Source: Qipengyuania sp. JC766
GTDB lineage: Bacteria; Pseudomonadota; Alphaproteobacteria; Sphingomonadales; Sphingomonadaceae
Length of the DNA: 64,000 bases
NCBI RefSeq assembly: GCF_040717445.1
Contig: NZ_JBFEFL010000001.1
Span: 1,870,001-1,934,000 of the forward strand
Reading direction: 5' to 3'
The notes beneath the pieces are model-generated. The model was given only the letters and a program-made list of their open reading frames with translations. It did no database searches and was not told the DNA's origin. The translations under genes were made by a program, and so were the position numbers. Shown here in pieces: positions 45,657 through 54,621 of the stretch (position 1 is the stretch's first letter; each line of letters opens with the position of its first letter).

Positions 45657-46862
45657 TCAGCCCTGCGCGGCGTTCACATTGATGCCGAGCGACTGGAAGT
45701 AGCGCTTGATATTGCGGGCCGCCTGGCGGAGGCGCTGCTCGTTCTCGACCATGGCGATCCGGACGAAGCCCTCTCCCTGCTCGCCGTAACCGACCCCCGG
45801 CGCCACGGCGACATCCGCATGGGTCAGCAATTGCTTGGAGAATTCGAGGCTGCCCATGTCCTGCAGGGCGGGCGGGAGCGGCGCCCAGGCGAACATGGAT
45901 GCGGCGGGGGGCGGGATGTCCCAGCCTGCCCGGCCGAACGCCTCGACCATCACGTCGCGGCGCTTGTGGTAACGCTTCCGGTTCTCCTCGACGCAGTCCT
46001 GCGGGCCGTTGAGCGCCGCACAGGCGGCCGCCTGCACGGGCGTGAAGGCGCCATAATCGAGATAGCTCTTCACCCGGGTCAGCGCGGCGATCAGCGACCT
46101 GTTGCCCACCGCGAAGCCGACGCGCCATCCGGCCATGCCATAGGTCTTCGACAGCGAAGTGAACTCGACGGCCACGTCCTTCGCCCCGGCCACCTGCATG
46201 ATCGAGGGTGTCGGCTTCCCGTCATAGTAGAGCTCGGAATAGGCGAGGTCCGACAGGATCCAGACCGAATGCTCCTTCGCCCAGGCAACCAGCCTTTCGT
46301 AAAAGGCCAGGTCGACCACTTCCGCCGTGGGGTTGGAGGGATAGTTCACGACCAGCACGCTGGGACGCGGGGCGGTGAACGCCATCGCCGCTTCCAGGCT
46401 CTTCCAGTAGTGCTCGTCCGGTGTTGTCGGCACCGAGCGGATGGTCGCCCCTGCGATGGTGAAGCCGAACGTGTGGATCGGGTAGGACGGGTTCGGGGCC
46501 AGGATCACGTCGCCCGGCGCGGTGATCGCATTCGCAAGGCTGCCCAGCCCTTCCTTCGAACCGAGCGTGACCACGATCTCCGTTTCCGGATCGAGTTCGA
46601 CGCCGAACCGTCTGGCATAATAGTTCGCCTTGGCCCGGCGCAGGCCCGGTATGCCCTTGGACTGCGAATAGCCGTGAGCGTCGGGCTTGCGGGCAACCTC
46701 GCACAACTTCTCGATCACATGCGCGGGCGGCGGCTCGTCCGGATTGCCCATGCCGAGATCGATGATATCGCGCCCGCTCCGGCGGGCGGCGTGGCGCATC
46801 GCATTGACCTCTGCGATGACGTAGGGCGGCAAGCGCTTGATCCGGTAGAAATCGGTGTCCAT
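45657..46862 (-). CDS. Class I/II PLP aminotransferase (AlaC / LL-DAP aminotransferase-like)
   Basis: 401 residues from the ATG at 46862 (MDTDFYRIKRLPPYV). PLP Lys is in SLSKTYGMAGWRVGF; other class motifs are GMGNPDEPPP, LVVNYPSNPTAEV, and SDLAYSELYYDG. This subgroup is usually annotated as LL-diaminopimelate aminotransferase in alphaproteobacteria but the E. coli counterpart AlaC makes alanine from pyruvate; I consider alanine synthesis the likelier role. The reading frame is open far upstream, but that part overlaps phaC and is not coding. Confidence 0.88.
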   Translation of the reverse strand: MDTDFYRIKRLPPYVIAEVNAMRHAARRSGRDIIDLGMGNPDEPPPAHVIEKLCEVARKPDAHGYSQSKGIPGLRRAKANYYARRFGVELDPETEIVVTLGSKEGLGSLANAITAPGDVILAPNPSYPIHTFGFTIAGATIRSVPTTPDEHYWKSLEAAMAFTAPRPSVLVVNYPSNPTAEVVDLAFYERLVAWAKEHSVWILSDLAYSELYYDGKPTPSIMQVAGAKDVAVEFTSLSKTYGMAGWRVGFAVGNRSLIAALTRVKSYLDYGAFTPVQAAACAALNGPQDCVEENRKRYHKRRDVMVEAFGRAGWDIPPPAASMFAWAPLPPALQDMGSLEFSKQLLTHADVAVAPGVGYGEQGEGFVRIAMVENEQRLRQAARNIKRYFQSLGINVNAAQG

Positions 46863-46951
46863 CCGTGGCACCCGTATAGCGCCGGTGCGTATTGTGAAAG
46901 AGCGGGCTGCGCCTCGGGCACATCCGCCCGTGTCGGCCAAGCGGACGGAGA

Positions 46952-48805
46952 ATGAAGATGCCAGCGCCCAAGAACCCCTTCTCGGCCATGCTCGACATGC
47001 AGGGCGAGATGATGCGGGAGATGCTCGGCAATTTCTCGCCCGCACCGCAGAATGGCGAGATTTCCGGCGAAATGGCGCAGTGGATGAATTCTGCCGCCCA
47101 GATGCAGGCCATGTGGCAGGAGTTCCTCGGCAGCCAACGCCCCCTTGCCGGAGGCGGCTCTCCCTTCGATCCCGCGCAGTGGATGATGATGAGCCATGAC
47201 TGGTCCAGCGCAGCACCCGTCGATCCCGAAGCGACGCAGAAGCTCATGCAGGAAAGCATGCAATTGTGGCAAAGCGTCTTCGGCCAGTATGCAAGCACTG
47301 CGCAGGGCGGAAAGGTCGAGATGACCGATCTGCCCCGGGACGACCGCAGGTTCAGCGATCCCGCCTGGCGCGAACATCCCGCCTATGCCCTGCTGCATCA
47401 GACCTACCTGATGCTCGCCGACTATTTCATGCGCGCCGCGAAGAACGTGGACGGCGTTCCGGACGAGAAGCGAGCGCAGTTGCAATTCGCGACCGGTTCT
47501 CTGGTGGAAGCGATGAGCCCGGACAATTTCCTGGCCACCAACCCCGTGGTCCTGAAGCGGACCATCGAGACCGGCGGACAGAACCTCGTGAAGGGCCTGT
47601 CGCATCTCATCAAGGATCTGGAACGCGGCCAGCTGACCCATACGGATTCGGATGCGTTCACTCTGGGTGAGAACCTGGCCACCACGCCCGGCAAGGTCGT
47701 CCACGAAACCCCGCTCTACCAGCTGATCCAGTACAGCCCGACGACGGACGAGGTGCTCGCGGTACCGCTGGTGATCTTTCCGCCCTGGATAAACCGGTTC
47801 TACATCCTCGACCTCACTCCGAAGAAGAGCTTCATCCGGTGGGCGGTGGAACAGGGGATCACGGTGTTCGTGGTCAGCTGGAAGTCGGCCGATGCCAGCA
47901 TGGCCGACATCGTGTGGGACGATTACATCCGCGCCCAGATGGAGGCGGTCGACCATGTGCGCGAGCGACTGGATGTGCCGGCGGTCCACACGATCGGCTA
48001 CTGCGTCGCCGGCACCACGCTGGCTGCAACCCTGGCGATCCTCGCGCGTCGGGGCGAGGCAAACAAGGTCAAGTCCGCAACATTCTTCACCGCCCAAGTC
48101 GATTTTGAAAAGGCCGGCGAACTCCTAAACTTCATCGACGACCAGCAGCTCGACACGATCGCGGAGCTTTCTCCGGACGGATATCTGGACGGGCGGTACC
48201 TGGCCGCGGCATTTAACGCCCTGCGCGGGAAAGACCTCATCTGGAACTACGTGGTCAACAACTACCTGCTGGGTGAAGATTACCCGGCATTCGACCTGCT
48301 GCACTGGAACGGCGACGTGACCAACCTGCCGGCGAAATGGCACGGCGCCTACCTGCGGGATCTTTACAGGGACAACAAGCTGGTCGTCGCCGATGCGATG
48401 GAAGCGGACGGGACTAAGATCGACCTGTCGCTGATCGAAACGCCCGCCTACATCCAGGCCGGGCGTCAGGATCATATCGCTCCCCCTGAGAGTGTGTGGC
48501 GGGCGACCAACCATTTTGCGGGCGATACGACCTTCGTGCTGGCCGGGTCCGGACATATCGCCGGCGTCGTCAACCCGCCGGAATCCGGCAAGTACCAGTA
48601 CTGGACAGGCGACAGCGAAGCCGCTTCGCTCGATGCCTTTATCGAGGGCGCGACCGAGCATCCGGGCAGCTGGTGGCCGCATTGGCTGGAATGGTTGCAC
48701 GGTCTGGACGACAGCACCGTTCCCGCGAAGAAGCGCCGGAAGCCGGGTGGCAAAAACGACAGCGTCATCGAGGATGCGCCGGGACGCTACGTCAAGACGC
48801 GCTAG
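46952..48805 (+). CDS. phaC: Class I poly(3-hydroxyalkanoate) synthase
   Basis: 617 residues. Alpha/beta-hydrolase catalytic centre: the lipase-like box G-Y-C-V-A-G with nucleophile Cys 351, the Asp in AGRQDHIAPPESVW and the His in GSGHIAGVVNPP. The N-terminal ~230 residues include Met/Gln-rich helices typical of PhaC (MQGEMMREMLGNF). Polymerises hydroxyacyl-CoA on storage granules. Phasin follows 101 bp downstream on the same strand but has its own promoter. Confidence 0.95.
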   Translation: MKMPAPKNPFSAMLDMQGEMMREMLGNFSPAPQNGEISGEMAQWMNSAAQMQAMWQEFLGSQRPLAGGGSPFDPAQWMMMSHDWSSAAPVDPEATQKLMQESMQLWQSVFGQYASTAQGGKVEMTDLPRDDRRFSDPAWREHPAYALLHQTYLMLADYFMRAAKNVDGVPDEKRAQLQFATGSLVEAMSPDNFLATNPVVLKRTIETGGQNLVKGLSHLIKDLERGQLTHTDSDAFTLGENLATTPGKVVHETPLYQLIQYSPTTDEVLAVPLVIFPPWINRFYILDLTPKKSFIRWAVEQGITVFVVSWKSADASMADIVWDDYIRAQMEAVDHVRERLDVPAVHTIGYCVAGTTLAATLAILARRGEANKVKSATFFTAQVDFEKAGELLNFIDDQQLDTIAELSPDGYLDGRYLAAAFNALRGKDLIWNYVVNNYLLGEDYPAFDLLHWNGDVTNLPAKWHGAYLRDLYRDNKLVVADAMEADGTKIDLSLIETPAYIQAGRQDHIAPPESVWRATNHFAGDTTFVLAGSGHIAGVVNPPESGKYQYWTGDSEAASLDAFIEGATEHPGSWWPHWLEWLHGLDDSTVPAKKRRKPGGKNDSVIEDAPGRYVKTR

Positions 48806-48820
48806 CCCCGCGACAAAACG

Positions 48821-48841
48821 AAATTGTGCACTGCACAATTT
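48821..48841. promoter_or_regulatory. Perfect 21-bp palindrome, PhaR-like operator 1
   Basis: AAATTGTGCA-C-TGCACAATTT is a perfect inverted repeat with 10-bp arms and one central base, lying two bases upstream of the phasin -35 box. TGC-rich palindromes of this form are bound by the PHA repressor PhaR in alphaproteobacteria such as Paracoccus. phaR itself is not in the window. Confidence 0.7.
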
Positions 48842-48842
48842 C

Positions 48843-48886
48843 TTGACATTGCGCCCGCGAGACCTTATTGTGCATTGCAGCAATAA
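48843..48886 (+). promoter_or_regulatory. Phasin promoter overlapped by operator 2
   Basis: A sigma70-type promoter: TTGACA at 48843-48848, 17-bp spacer, TATTGT at 48866-48871. Overlapping the -10 is TTGTGCATTGCAGCAA (48868-48883), which shares TTGTGCAYTGCA with the palindrome upstream. A repressor on both sites would block RNA polymerase directly. The start codon at 48907 is about 28 bp past the expected transcription start. Confidence 0.72.
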
Positions 48887-48906
48887 CCTCGTATGGGATT
48901 TGTCAG

Positions 48907-49650
48907 ATGGCCACCAAAGCCGAGAATACCAGCAAGATCGATGCCGCCGCGGAGAAGGCCTATGCCGATGCCGCTGCGAAAACGTCGGGCAAGTCTGAAG
49001 CCAAGGGCGATGTGAGCGTCGCGAAGATCGCCGATGCGGTCGAAAGCGACAAGCCGGCGCCGAAGACGGCTTCGTCCGGCAAGAGCGCGCCGGCTACCAA
49101 AAAGGCGGCTCCCGCCAAGAAAGCCGCCACTCGCAGAGCGCCTGCCAAGGCCAAGGCAAAAACCGTTCAGCCCAATCAAGAGAATATCAAAAAGGAAAAC
49201 ATCATGAACAAGGTACAGGAAACCGCCAAGGAAGCGTCTTCCAAGATGAAGGAAGGCGTTGCCGGAATGCAGGATCGCGCCAAGGTCGTATTCGCCAAGG
49301 GCAGCGAAATGGCTGCCGACATGGGCAAATTCACGAAGGGCAACGTCGAAGCATCCGTCGAAGCCGGCAAGATCTGGGCCAATGGCGTCCAGAACATCGC
49401 CAAGACCCATTTCGAAGACAGCAAGGCCGCTCTCGAAACGGTCCAGGCAGATGCGAAGGAATTCGCCGCCGTGAAGTCGCCGACCGAATTCGTCCAGTTG
49501 CAGGGCAAGATCGCCAGCCGCAATTTCGACGCCGGCGTCGCGCAGGTGAGCAAGACCACCGAAATGTGGCTGAAGCTCGCCAACGAAGCGTTCGCTCCGC
49601 TCCAGGGCCGCATGAGCGTCGCCATGGACAAGGTCCGCACCGCGGCCTGA
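48907..49650 (+). CDS. Phasin family protein with Lys/Ala-rich N-terminal extension
   Basis: 247 residues from the ATG at 48907. Residues 1-98 are low-complexity, rich in Ala, Lys and Pro ([22 protein letters not shown]), like histone-H1/PhaF-type DNA-binding tails. Residues ~100-247 are the phasin domain: amphipathic helices ([23 protein letters not shown] style) and ending [17 protein letters not shown]. An internal ATG at 49204 has a much better ribosome site (AAAGGAAAACATC) and would give only the phasin domain, so two forms may be made. Coats PHA granules made by the adjacent PhaC. Confidence 0.88.
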   Translation: MATKAENTSKIDAAAEKAYADAAAKTSGKSEAKGDVSVAKIADAVESDKPAPKTASSGKSAPATKKAAPAKKAATRRAPAKAKAKTVQPNQENIKKENIMNKVQETAKEASSKMKEGVAGMQDRAKVVFAKGSEMAADMGKFTKGNVEASVEAGKIWANGVQNIAKTHFEDSKAALETVQADAKEFAAVKSPTEFVQLQGKIASRNFDAGVAQVSKTTEMWLKLANEAFAPLQGRMSVAMDKVRTAA

Positions 49651-49673
49651 CCATCGGCATAGGCTCGAAATCG

Positions 49674-49711
49674 AAGGGGCCGGACGGTTCGCCGTTCGGC
49701 CCCTTTCGTTT
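49674..49711 (+). terminator. Rho-independent terminator after phasin
   Basis: AAGGGGCCGGACGG-TTCG-CCGTTCGGCCCCTTT makes a long GC stem with one internal mismatch, followed by TTTCGTTTG, 24 nt after the phasin stop. It insulates phasin from clpS. Confidence 0.85.
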
Positions 49712-49781
49712 GTCCTGCATTAAGGCGATCGCCCTAATGCGGCCCTTGCGATTGCCAACCCCCTCACGATATTGTCGAGTC

Positions 49782-50147
49782 ATGCTGCCAGACCAATTTC
49801 ACGACCGAATTGCCGGAGCGAGCCGCCCGCCGGGTGGCGGGGACGATCCGGACGAACAGGTCGGCATCGCGACCAAGACTCGCACGAAGCCGAAGAAGCC
49901 CAGCCAGTACAAGGTGCTGCTGCTGAACGACGACTACACGCCGATGGAGTTCGTCGTGATGGTTTTGAAGCGCTTCTTTCGCATGGACATGGAAGAGGCG
50001 ACGCGCGTGATGCTCCACGTCCATCAGCGAGGCGTGGGCGTGTGCGGCATATTCCCGTACGAGGTCGCGGAGACCAAGGTGAACCAGGTGATGGACTTCG
50101 CACGGCAGAACCAGCATCCGCTGCAGTGCACCCTCGAGAAGGCCTGA
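49782..50147 (+). CDS. clpS: ATP-dependent Clp protease adaptor ClpS
   Basis: 121 residues. The core [24 protein letters not shown], followed by [27 protein letters not shown] and the ending [10 protein letters not shown], is canonical; N-degron pocket residues (N-D-D, M near the first helix, H in HVH) are conserved. It delivers N-end-rule substrates to ClpAP. Start at 49782 leaves a short flexible N-terminal tail as in the family; an ATG at 49737 is possible. clpA is not nearby in this window. Confidence 0.94.
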   Translation: MLPDQFHDRIAGASRPPGGGDDPDEQVGIATKTRTKPKKPSQYKVLLLNDDYTPMEFVVMVLKRFFRMDMEEATRVMLHVHQRGVGVCGIFPYEVAETKVNQVMDFARQNQHPLQCTLEKA

Positions 50148-50248
50148 CCGTCCGGTCGCATCTTGCCCCGTCCCGTGCGGCAGGGTAGCGAAGGCGCGTC
50201 CGGCGGGATACGCTGCCGGATCGAAGCCAATCCCAGCCGGGCAGCCCC

Positions 50249-51514
50249 TTGCTTAGTCTCACCTCTCTAGACCGCTATATCTTCCGGCTGGTGATCGTGC
50301 CGATGCTCGCGGTCTTCGCGATCGCGGCCTCGCTTCTGATCCTCGACAAGATGCTCAGCCTGTTCGATTTCGTGGCTGTCGAAGGCGGGCCCGTCGGCGT
50401 CGTGTTCCAGATGCTCGGCCTGTTGATCCCCGAATATGCAAGCCTAGCGATACCGCTCGGCCTGATGCTCGGTATCCTGCTCGCATTCCGCTCGCTTGCG
50501 ACATCCAGCGAACTCGACATTTTTCGGGCGGTGGGCATCGGGTATTTCCGCCTGCTTCGCGTGCCCTACCTGATCACCTTGGTCCTGATGGGGCTCAACG
50601 TCGCGATCGTCTTCTACGTCCAGCCGCTCAGCAATTATTATTACCAGCAACTCGACTACGAACTGCGGTCCGGCGCGCTTGGCGCCTCGATCAAGGTCGG
50701 TGAATTCAACGCCCTGGCCGACCGCATGGCCTTGCGGATCGAACAGAGCGAGGATGACGGGCGAAGGCTGCGCGGAATTTTCGCCCGCGTGCAGACCGAA
50801 AGCGGGGACATCCTCTCCATCAGCGCGCGCGAGGGTAATTTCCTGGCGACCACGGACAGTCCGGATACGATCATACTCCAGCTGACCGACGGCACGATCA
50901 TCCAGGATCACCGGCAGGGCCTCGACAAGATGGCCCCGCGAGTCCTCAGTTTCACCGAACATAGCCTGCCGATCGACCTGCCGCAGGTCGAGGAATTCCG
51001 CGCGCGCGGGAACGAGGAAAAGGAATACATCCTGCCCGAGCTGCTGCGCATCGGCTGGTCGGATTCCGCCCCTGAAGTGGCCCGAGATGGCAGTCAGGCG
51101 AGCTTCACCTTCCGCCTGGTCGAGGTGCTGACAATGCTGTTCATGCCGCTGATGGCCGTCGCTCTCGGCATCCCACCGAAGCGTTCGAGCTCTGCCCTGG
51201 GCGTATTCGTCTCCATCATCCTGGTCGTCGCGTTCCACAAGGTGAACGAATACGGTCGCGACGTCGCGGCGCTGGGCATCGCCAGCCCTTGGCTGACGCA
51301 GTGGGGGCCGTTCGCCGTCTTCGTGGCGCTGCTCCTGTGGATGTTCTATCAGGTCGCCTACATTCCGGGCGGACAGCCGCTTGGCTTCCTGGAAAAGGCG
51401 TTTTCCAAGATTTCCAAGCTCGTTCTTTCCATCTTCAGACTGCGGAGACGCAAGCTTCGCGAAGAAAGCAGGGAGGGCACAGACCCCGATATGCAGGCGG
51501 CTCGGGCAGAATAG
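50249..51514 (+). CDS. lptF: LPS export permease LptF
   Basis: 421 residues from a TTG at 50249. YjgP/YjgQ fold: three N-terminal helices (RLVIVPMLAVFAIAASLLI; PEYASLAIPLGLMLGILLAF; YLITLVLMGLNVAIVFY), a beta-jellyroll periplasmic domain (~130-265) and three C-terminal helices (LVEVLTMLFMPLMAVALGI onwards). With LptG and LptB2 it extracts LPS from the inner membrane. lptG follows 3 bp later. Confidence 0.92.
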   Translation: MLSLTSLDRYIFRLVIVPMLAVFAIAASLLILDKMLSLFDFVAVEGGPVGVVFQMLGLLIPEYASLAIPLGLMLGILLAFRSLATSSELDIFRAVGIGYFRLLRVPYLITLVLMGLNVAIVFYVQPLSNYYYQQLDYELRSGALGASIKVGEFNALADRMALRIEQSEDDGRRLRGIFARVQTESGDILSISAREGNFLATTDSPDTIILQLTDGTIIQDHRQGLDKMAPRVLSFTEHSLPIDLPQVEEFRARGNEEKEYILPELLRIGWSDSAPEVARDGSQASFTFRLVEVLTMLFMPLMAVALGIPPKRSSSALGVFVSIILVVAFHKVNEYGRDVAALGIASPWLTQWGPFAVFVALLLWMFYQVAYIPGGQPLGFLEKAFSKISKLVLSIFRLRRRKLREESREGTDPDMQAARAE

Positions 51515-51517
51515 GCG

Positions 51518-52615
51518 ATGCAGCTCGATTTCTTTCCTTCGCGGACACTCACCGTCTACATCGCGCGCATGTTCGCGGTGCGTATCGTCGCGATGATGAT
51601 TGTGCTGATCTTCGTGCTCATGGCGCTGGACCTCCTCGGAAGGACCGGAGAGATCCTTGCGGTCGAGGGGAATGGGCAGGCCGAAATACTGGAGTATATC
51701 GCTCTGCGGATACCCGAGCTCATACAGCGCTTCCTGCCCTACTCGGTCCTTCTGGCGACCCTGATCACGCTGGTATCACTGAACCAGAACAGCGAGGTGA
51801 TCTCGATGAAGGCGGCCGGCCTGTCGGCGCACCAGATCCTCGCACCGCTGCTCCTGACCGCCGCCGTTATCTCGGCACTTCTCTTCACCTTCAACGAGAC
51901 CGTCGTGTGGCGCACGACGGGCGTACTCAAGGCCTGGCAGGCGAACGACTACGCCCCGATAGAGGCGGAATCGGGCATTCGCAGCAATATCTACCTGACC
52001 GATGGCCCGAACATCCTGATGGCACGGCGCGTCACTGGCGAAGGACCGCAGACCGTGATGGAAGATGTCACGTGGTACCGCCGCAATCCGCAAGGGATAC
52101 TGGCCGAACAGATCCGGGCGCGGCGCGCGACATACGCCGATCCGGGCTGGTTGCTGGAAGACGTCGAACGGTTCGATGTCGCAAGCGCTGAAGGCGCCGA
52201 AGGCAGCGACACAATCATCGGGCGGGAGGTCACGTTCGAACAGATCGAATTGGAGAGCGTCGATCCCGAAGCGCAGAGTTTCGGCGAGCTTTCGGAATCC
52301 ATCGATGCCTACCAGTCGGCCGGTCGCCGGACGAGCGAGCTCGAGGCGAAATGGTGGCACAAGATTTCCGGACCGCTGTCGGCATTCCTCATGCCCTTGC
52401 TCGGATCGGTGGCGGCTTTCGGGCTGGCACGGTCCGGCCAGTTGTTCGTCCGTGCGATTCTGGGGATGGCGTTGGGCTTCGCCTACTTCGTGGTGGACAA
52501 CGCCGCTCTCGCGATGGGCAATTTCGGAGGGTATCCCCCGTTCCTCGCCGCGTGGGCACCGTTCCTGCTGTTCCTGCTGGTGGGTGAGACGGTACTGGTC
52601 CGAACCGAGGAATGA
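51518..52615 (+). CDS. lptG: LPS export permease LptG
   Basis: 365 residues, same architecture as LptF: RTLTVYIARMFAVRIVAMMIVLIFVLMALDLL opens the first helices, jellyroll domain ~110-270, three helices at the end (SAFLMPLLGSVAAFGLARSGQLFV onwards). Conserved ELIQRFLPYSVLLATLITL coupling region contacts LptB. Pairs with lptF immediately upstream; the GNAT gene overlaps its stop by four bases. Confidence 0.93.
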   Translation: MQLDFFPSRTLTVYIARMFAVRIVAMMIVLIFVLMALDLLGRTGEILAVEGNGQAEILEYIALRIPELIQRFLPYSVLLATLITLVSLNQNSEVISMKAAGLSAHQILAPLLLTAAVISALLFTFNETVVWRTTGVLKAWQANDYAPIEAESGIRSNIYLTDGPNILMARRVTGEGPQTVMEDVTWYRRNPQGILAEQIRARRATYADPGWLLEDVERFDVASAEGAEGSDTIIGREVTFEQIELESVDPEAQSFGELSESIDAYQSAGRRTSELEAKWWHKISGPLSAFLMPLLGSVAAFGLARSGQLFVRAILGMALGFAYFVVDNAALAMGNFGGYPPFLAAWAPFLLFLLVGETVLVRTEE

Positions 52616-53124
52616 CCGGCGAAGGATCGGACTCGTGGCATATTCGGCTCGCACGAGAAGACGATGCCGCAGGATTTGCAAGGATCGCGAACGAAGCCCT
52701 GCAACACGGTACAGGCGTCGTTTCCTCGGTCCCACCTGATCCGGACACTTATCGTATTCTCATCACCCGCCGCCACTGCCTGTCCGCCGAAGCAGACGGG
52801 CATGTGATCGGTTTCGCCGCGTGTCGTCCGGCAACGCGGGAATTGCACCTGGAAGGGCTGGCCGTGGCGAAGGCGTGGCGGCGACATGGGATCGGCGGAT
52901 CGCTTGTCGCCGCGGCCGTCATCGACGCCGCAAATTCCGGATTTCAGGCTATTACCGCGATTACTCTTGGAGACGAGGAAGGACGTTCGCCCTTTCTGGA
53001 GCGTTACGGGTTCGTTCGCATTCGGGACCTTGGAAACCAAGCCAGGCTGCATCGCGGGGTCGAGCAAGCCACCCAAACCGGACTTCCGCGCGACCGTCTG
53101 AGCGCCATGATCCGTTTCCTCTAG
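52612..53124 (+). CDS. GNAT-family N-acetyltransferase
   Basis: 170 residues with the acetyl-CoA loop R-R-H-G-I-G-G-S-L in the middle (LAVAKAWRRHGIGGSLVAAAV) and the substrate strand LHLEGLAVAKAWR before it; FLERYGFVRI is the usual C-terminal beta-strand. Substrate unknown. Overlaps lptG by four bases (ATGA), so probably cotranscribed with the lpt genes, although a link to LPS is only positional. Confidence 0.85.
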   Translation: MTGEGSDSWHIRLAREDDAAGFARIANEALQHGTGVVSSVPPDPDTYRILITRRHCLSAEADGHVIGFAACRPATRELHLEGLAVAKAWRRHGIGGSLVAAAVIDAANSGFQAITAITLGDEEGRSPFLERYGFVRIRDLGNQARLHRGVEQATQTGLPRDRLSAMIRFL

Positions 53125-53127
53125 TCC

Positions 53128-53152
53128 GGAACGCCAGGTCCGCACGACCGTT
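53128..53152 (+). promoter_or_regulatory. EcfG-type promoter of small lipoprotein gene
   Basis: GGAAC at 53128-53132, 17-bp spacer, GTT at 53150-53152. This is the consensus recognised by general stress sigma factors of the EcfG class in alphaproteobacteria. It is 32 bp upstream of the ATG at 53185, the right distance for a short leader, and ecfG itself lies 6.5 kb away. Confidence 0.7.
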
Positions 53153-53184
53153 CTGCCATAATCCCGCCATAAAGGAGAACGGAC

Positions 53185-53463
53185 ATGAAGCGTCTTGCGA
53201 TACCAGCACTTGCAGCCTCGCTCGCTCTGGTCGGATGCGGTGAGGCGGATGCGCCCACCACCGAAGCGATCGACGGAACCGAGCCGACCGTGACCGAGCC
53301 GACGCCTTCGGAGCCGATGATGCCCGGGGACGAAAGCGAAGTTACCGATACTACCGATAGCGATGGCAGCATGACGAACGACGATGCCGCAGGATCCACA
53401 GACGGTGCCGACGTGCCGATGGAAAGCGATCCGAACGCCGATGAGACGATCCAGGTCGAGTAG
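53185..53463 (+). CDS. Small acidic lipoprotein, predicted EcfG regulon member
   Basis: 92 residues. Lipoprotein signal peptide with lipobox ALVGC (Cys 17); the mature ~75 residues are extremely acidic and Thr/Ser/Pro-rich (PTTEAIDGTEPTVTEPTPSEP), without Lys or Arg, and probably disordered. Strong ribosome site AAAGGAGAACGG. Preceded by an EcfG-type promoter, so it is expected to be induced under general stress. Function not recognised; it may be a cell-envelope spacer or antioxidant tether. Confidence 0.82.
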   Translation: MKRLAIPALAASLALVGCGEADAPTTEAIDGTEPTVTEPTPSEPMMPGDESEVTDTTDSDGSMTNDDAAGSTDGADVPMESDPNADETIQVE

Positions 53464-53489
53464 ACTCGACCAAATATCGGATACCACGA

Positions 53490-53516
53490 AAAAGGGCCGC
53501 CTCGGGCGGCCCTTTT
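53490..53516. terminator. Bidirectional terminator between lipoprotein and desaturase
   Basis: AAAAGGGCCGCC-TCG-GGCGGCCCTTTT: a perfect 12-bp stem with A-tract and T-tract on the two sides, so it ends transcripts from both directions. It sits between the convergent lipoprotein gene (+) and desaturase gene (-). Confidence 0.93.
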
Positions 53517-53520
53517 GCTG

Positions 53521-54621
53521 TCAGCGACGGACCTTCATCGTGCTGCGCGCGATGCGGTTTACGAGGTGGAACATGCCCGGATGATTGGCCCCGTGATAGG
53601 TCGAGGCGGTCCCAAGTTCCCGTGCCAGCCGGCGATGCGCCTCGGGAAGAGCGTGATACGGCATGCTCGGCATCAGGTGATGCAGCGCATGATACCGCAG
53701 TCCCACCGGGGCCCAGATCTCGGCGGCATAGCCCGGCGGGGGGACGTTTACCGAGTCGAGGAACTGTGCCGTGACCGTCATCGGTTCGCCCTCGTTTTCC
53801 CAGAGATGCGCCACCAGAGTGCGCAGCTGGTTCACGACGGCGACGAAGGAGAAAACGGCGAGGGCGACGAGTAGGGGCTTCCAGCCGAAAGCGAAGACGC
53901 TGCCGATCAGGACCCAGGACCAAGCGAAACCGCCCAGCTCCTGCCAGAAGACGCGTGGCTTGAGCTCGCCTTCGGGCGGCCGTCGGCGGAATTTCGGGTT
54001 GATTGCCAGCGCCGAGAAACGCTCCCACACATAGGCACGCACCGGCGGGAAAACCGCTCCGAGCGGAACCAGCACGGCGAACCGGAAAATGAGGGCGACC
54101 GGGGCGAACAGCGCGACCAGCACGAACAGCGGCAGCGACCACGGCTTCATCAATGCGAGCGGCAGATATTCCGGATCCTCTACGGTCCCGTACTGGGTCC
54201 GCTTGTGATGGATCACATGCGCGCCTTCGTACATGAAGGACGGCGTCAGCATCGGAATGCCGACCAGAAGGTTCCACGCCTTGCTGAACCGGGCCATGGC
54301 GCCGCGGCGGAAGTGCGAAATCTCGTGGATGAAGAGCAACGCCCGGTAAAGGGCCAGTGCCGCCACCAGGCCGAGTGCGACTGCCAGTATGGTATTGCCC
54401 ACAAGGATGGCGCCAGCAAGCGAGGCGTAACCCACACCGGCCGAGACGAGCATGTCCGGCCAGTAGATATCCGGCCGGGGATCGGCGATATCCTTCGTCA
54501 GGTCGCGCACGGCGCGCAGCATCGCCTTGTCGTCTTCCACGCGCAGACGATCTGCCGGGGCGGCATTCTCGGCCGCTCCTGCGCTGTTGCGCGAAAGTAT
54601 CTTGATCGGTTCCATGTTCAT
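53521..54621 (-). CDS. Membrane fatty acid desaturase
   Basis: 366 residues. Three histidine boxes of membrane di-iron desaturases: H-E-I-S-H (99-103), H-V-I-H-H (135-139) and H-A-L-H-H plus an additional H-x-x-H-like stretch near residues 310-325. Four membrane segments in two hairpins (around 60-95 and 160-230). Introduces double bonds into acyl chains or carotenoid-like substrates; the exact bond is not predictable. Two ATG codons occur at the start, 54621 and 54615; I used the first, with ACGGAAAAT ahead. Confidence 0.9.
   Translation of the reverse strand: MNMEPIKILSRNSAGAAENAAPADRLRVEDDKAMLRAVRDLTKDIADPRPDIYWPDMLVSAGVGYASLAGAILVGNTILAVALGLVAALALYRALLFIHEISHFRRGAMARFSKAWNLLVGIPMLTPSFMYEGAHVIHHKRTQYGTVEDPEYLPLALMKPWSLPLFVLVALFAPVALIFRFAVLVPLGAVFPPVRAYVWERFSALAINPKFRRRPPEGELKPRVFWQELGGFAWSWVLIGSVFAFGWKPLLVALAVFSFVAVVNQLRTLVAHLWENEGEPMTVTAQFLDSVNVPPPGYAAEIWAPVGLRYHALHHLMPSMPYHALPEAHRRLARELGTASTYHGANHPGMFHLVNRIARSTMKVRR

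Noticed and set aside
44532-46955. 807-codon plus-strand frame opposite crotonase and aminotransferase
   Set aside because: Antisense filler, His/Arg/Gly/Asp-rich without any recognisable domain.
46863-47298. Upstream extension of the aminotransferase frame
   Set aside because: It overlaps phaC on the other strand and adds no homologous sequence; the ATG at 46862 fits the family.
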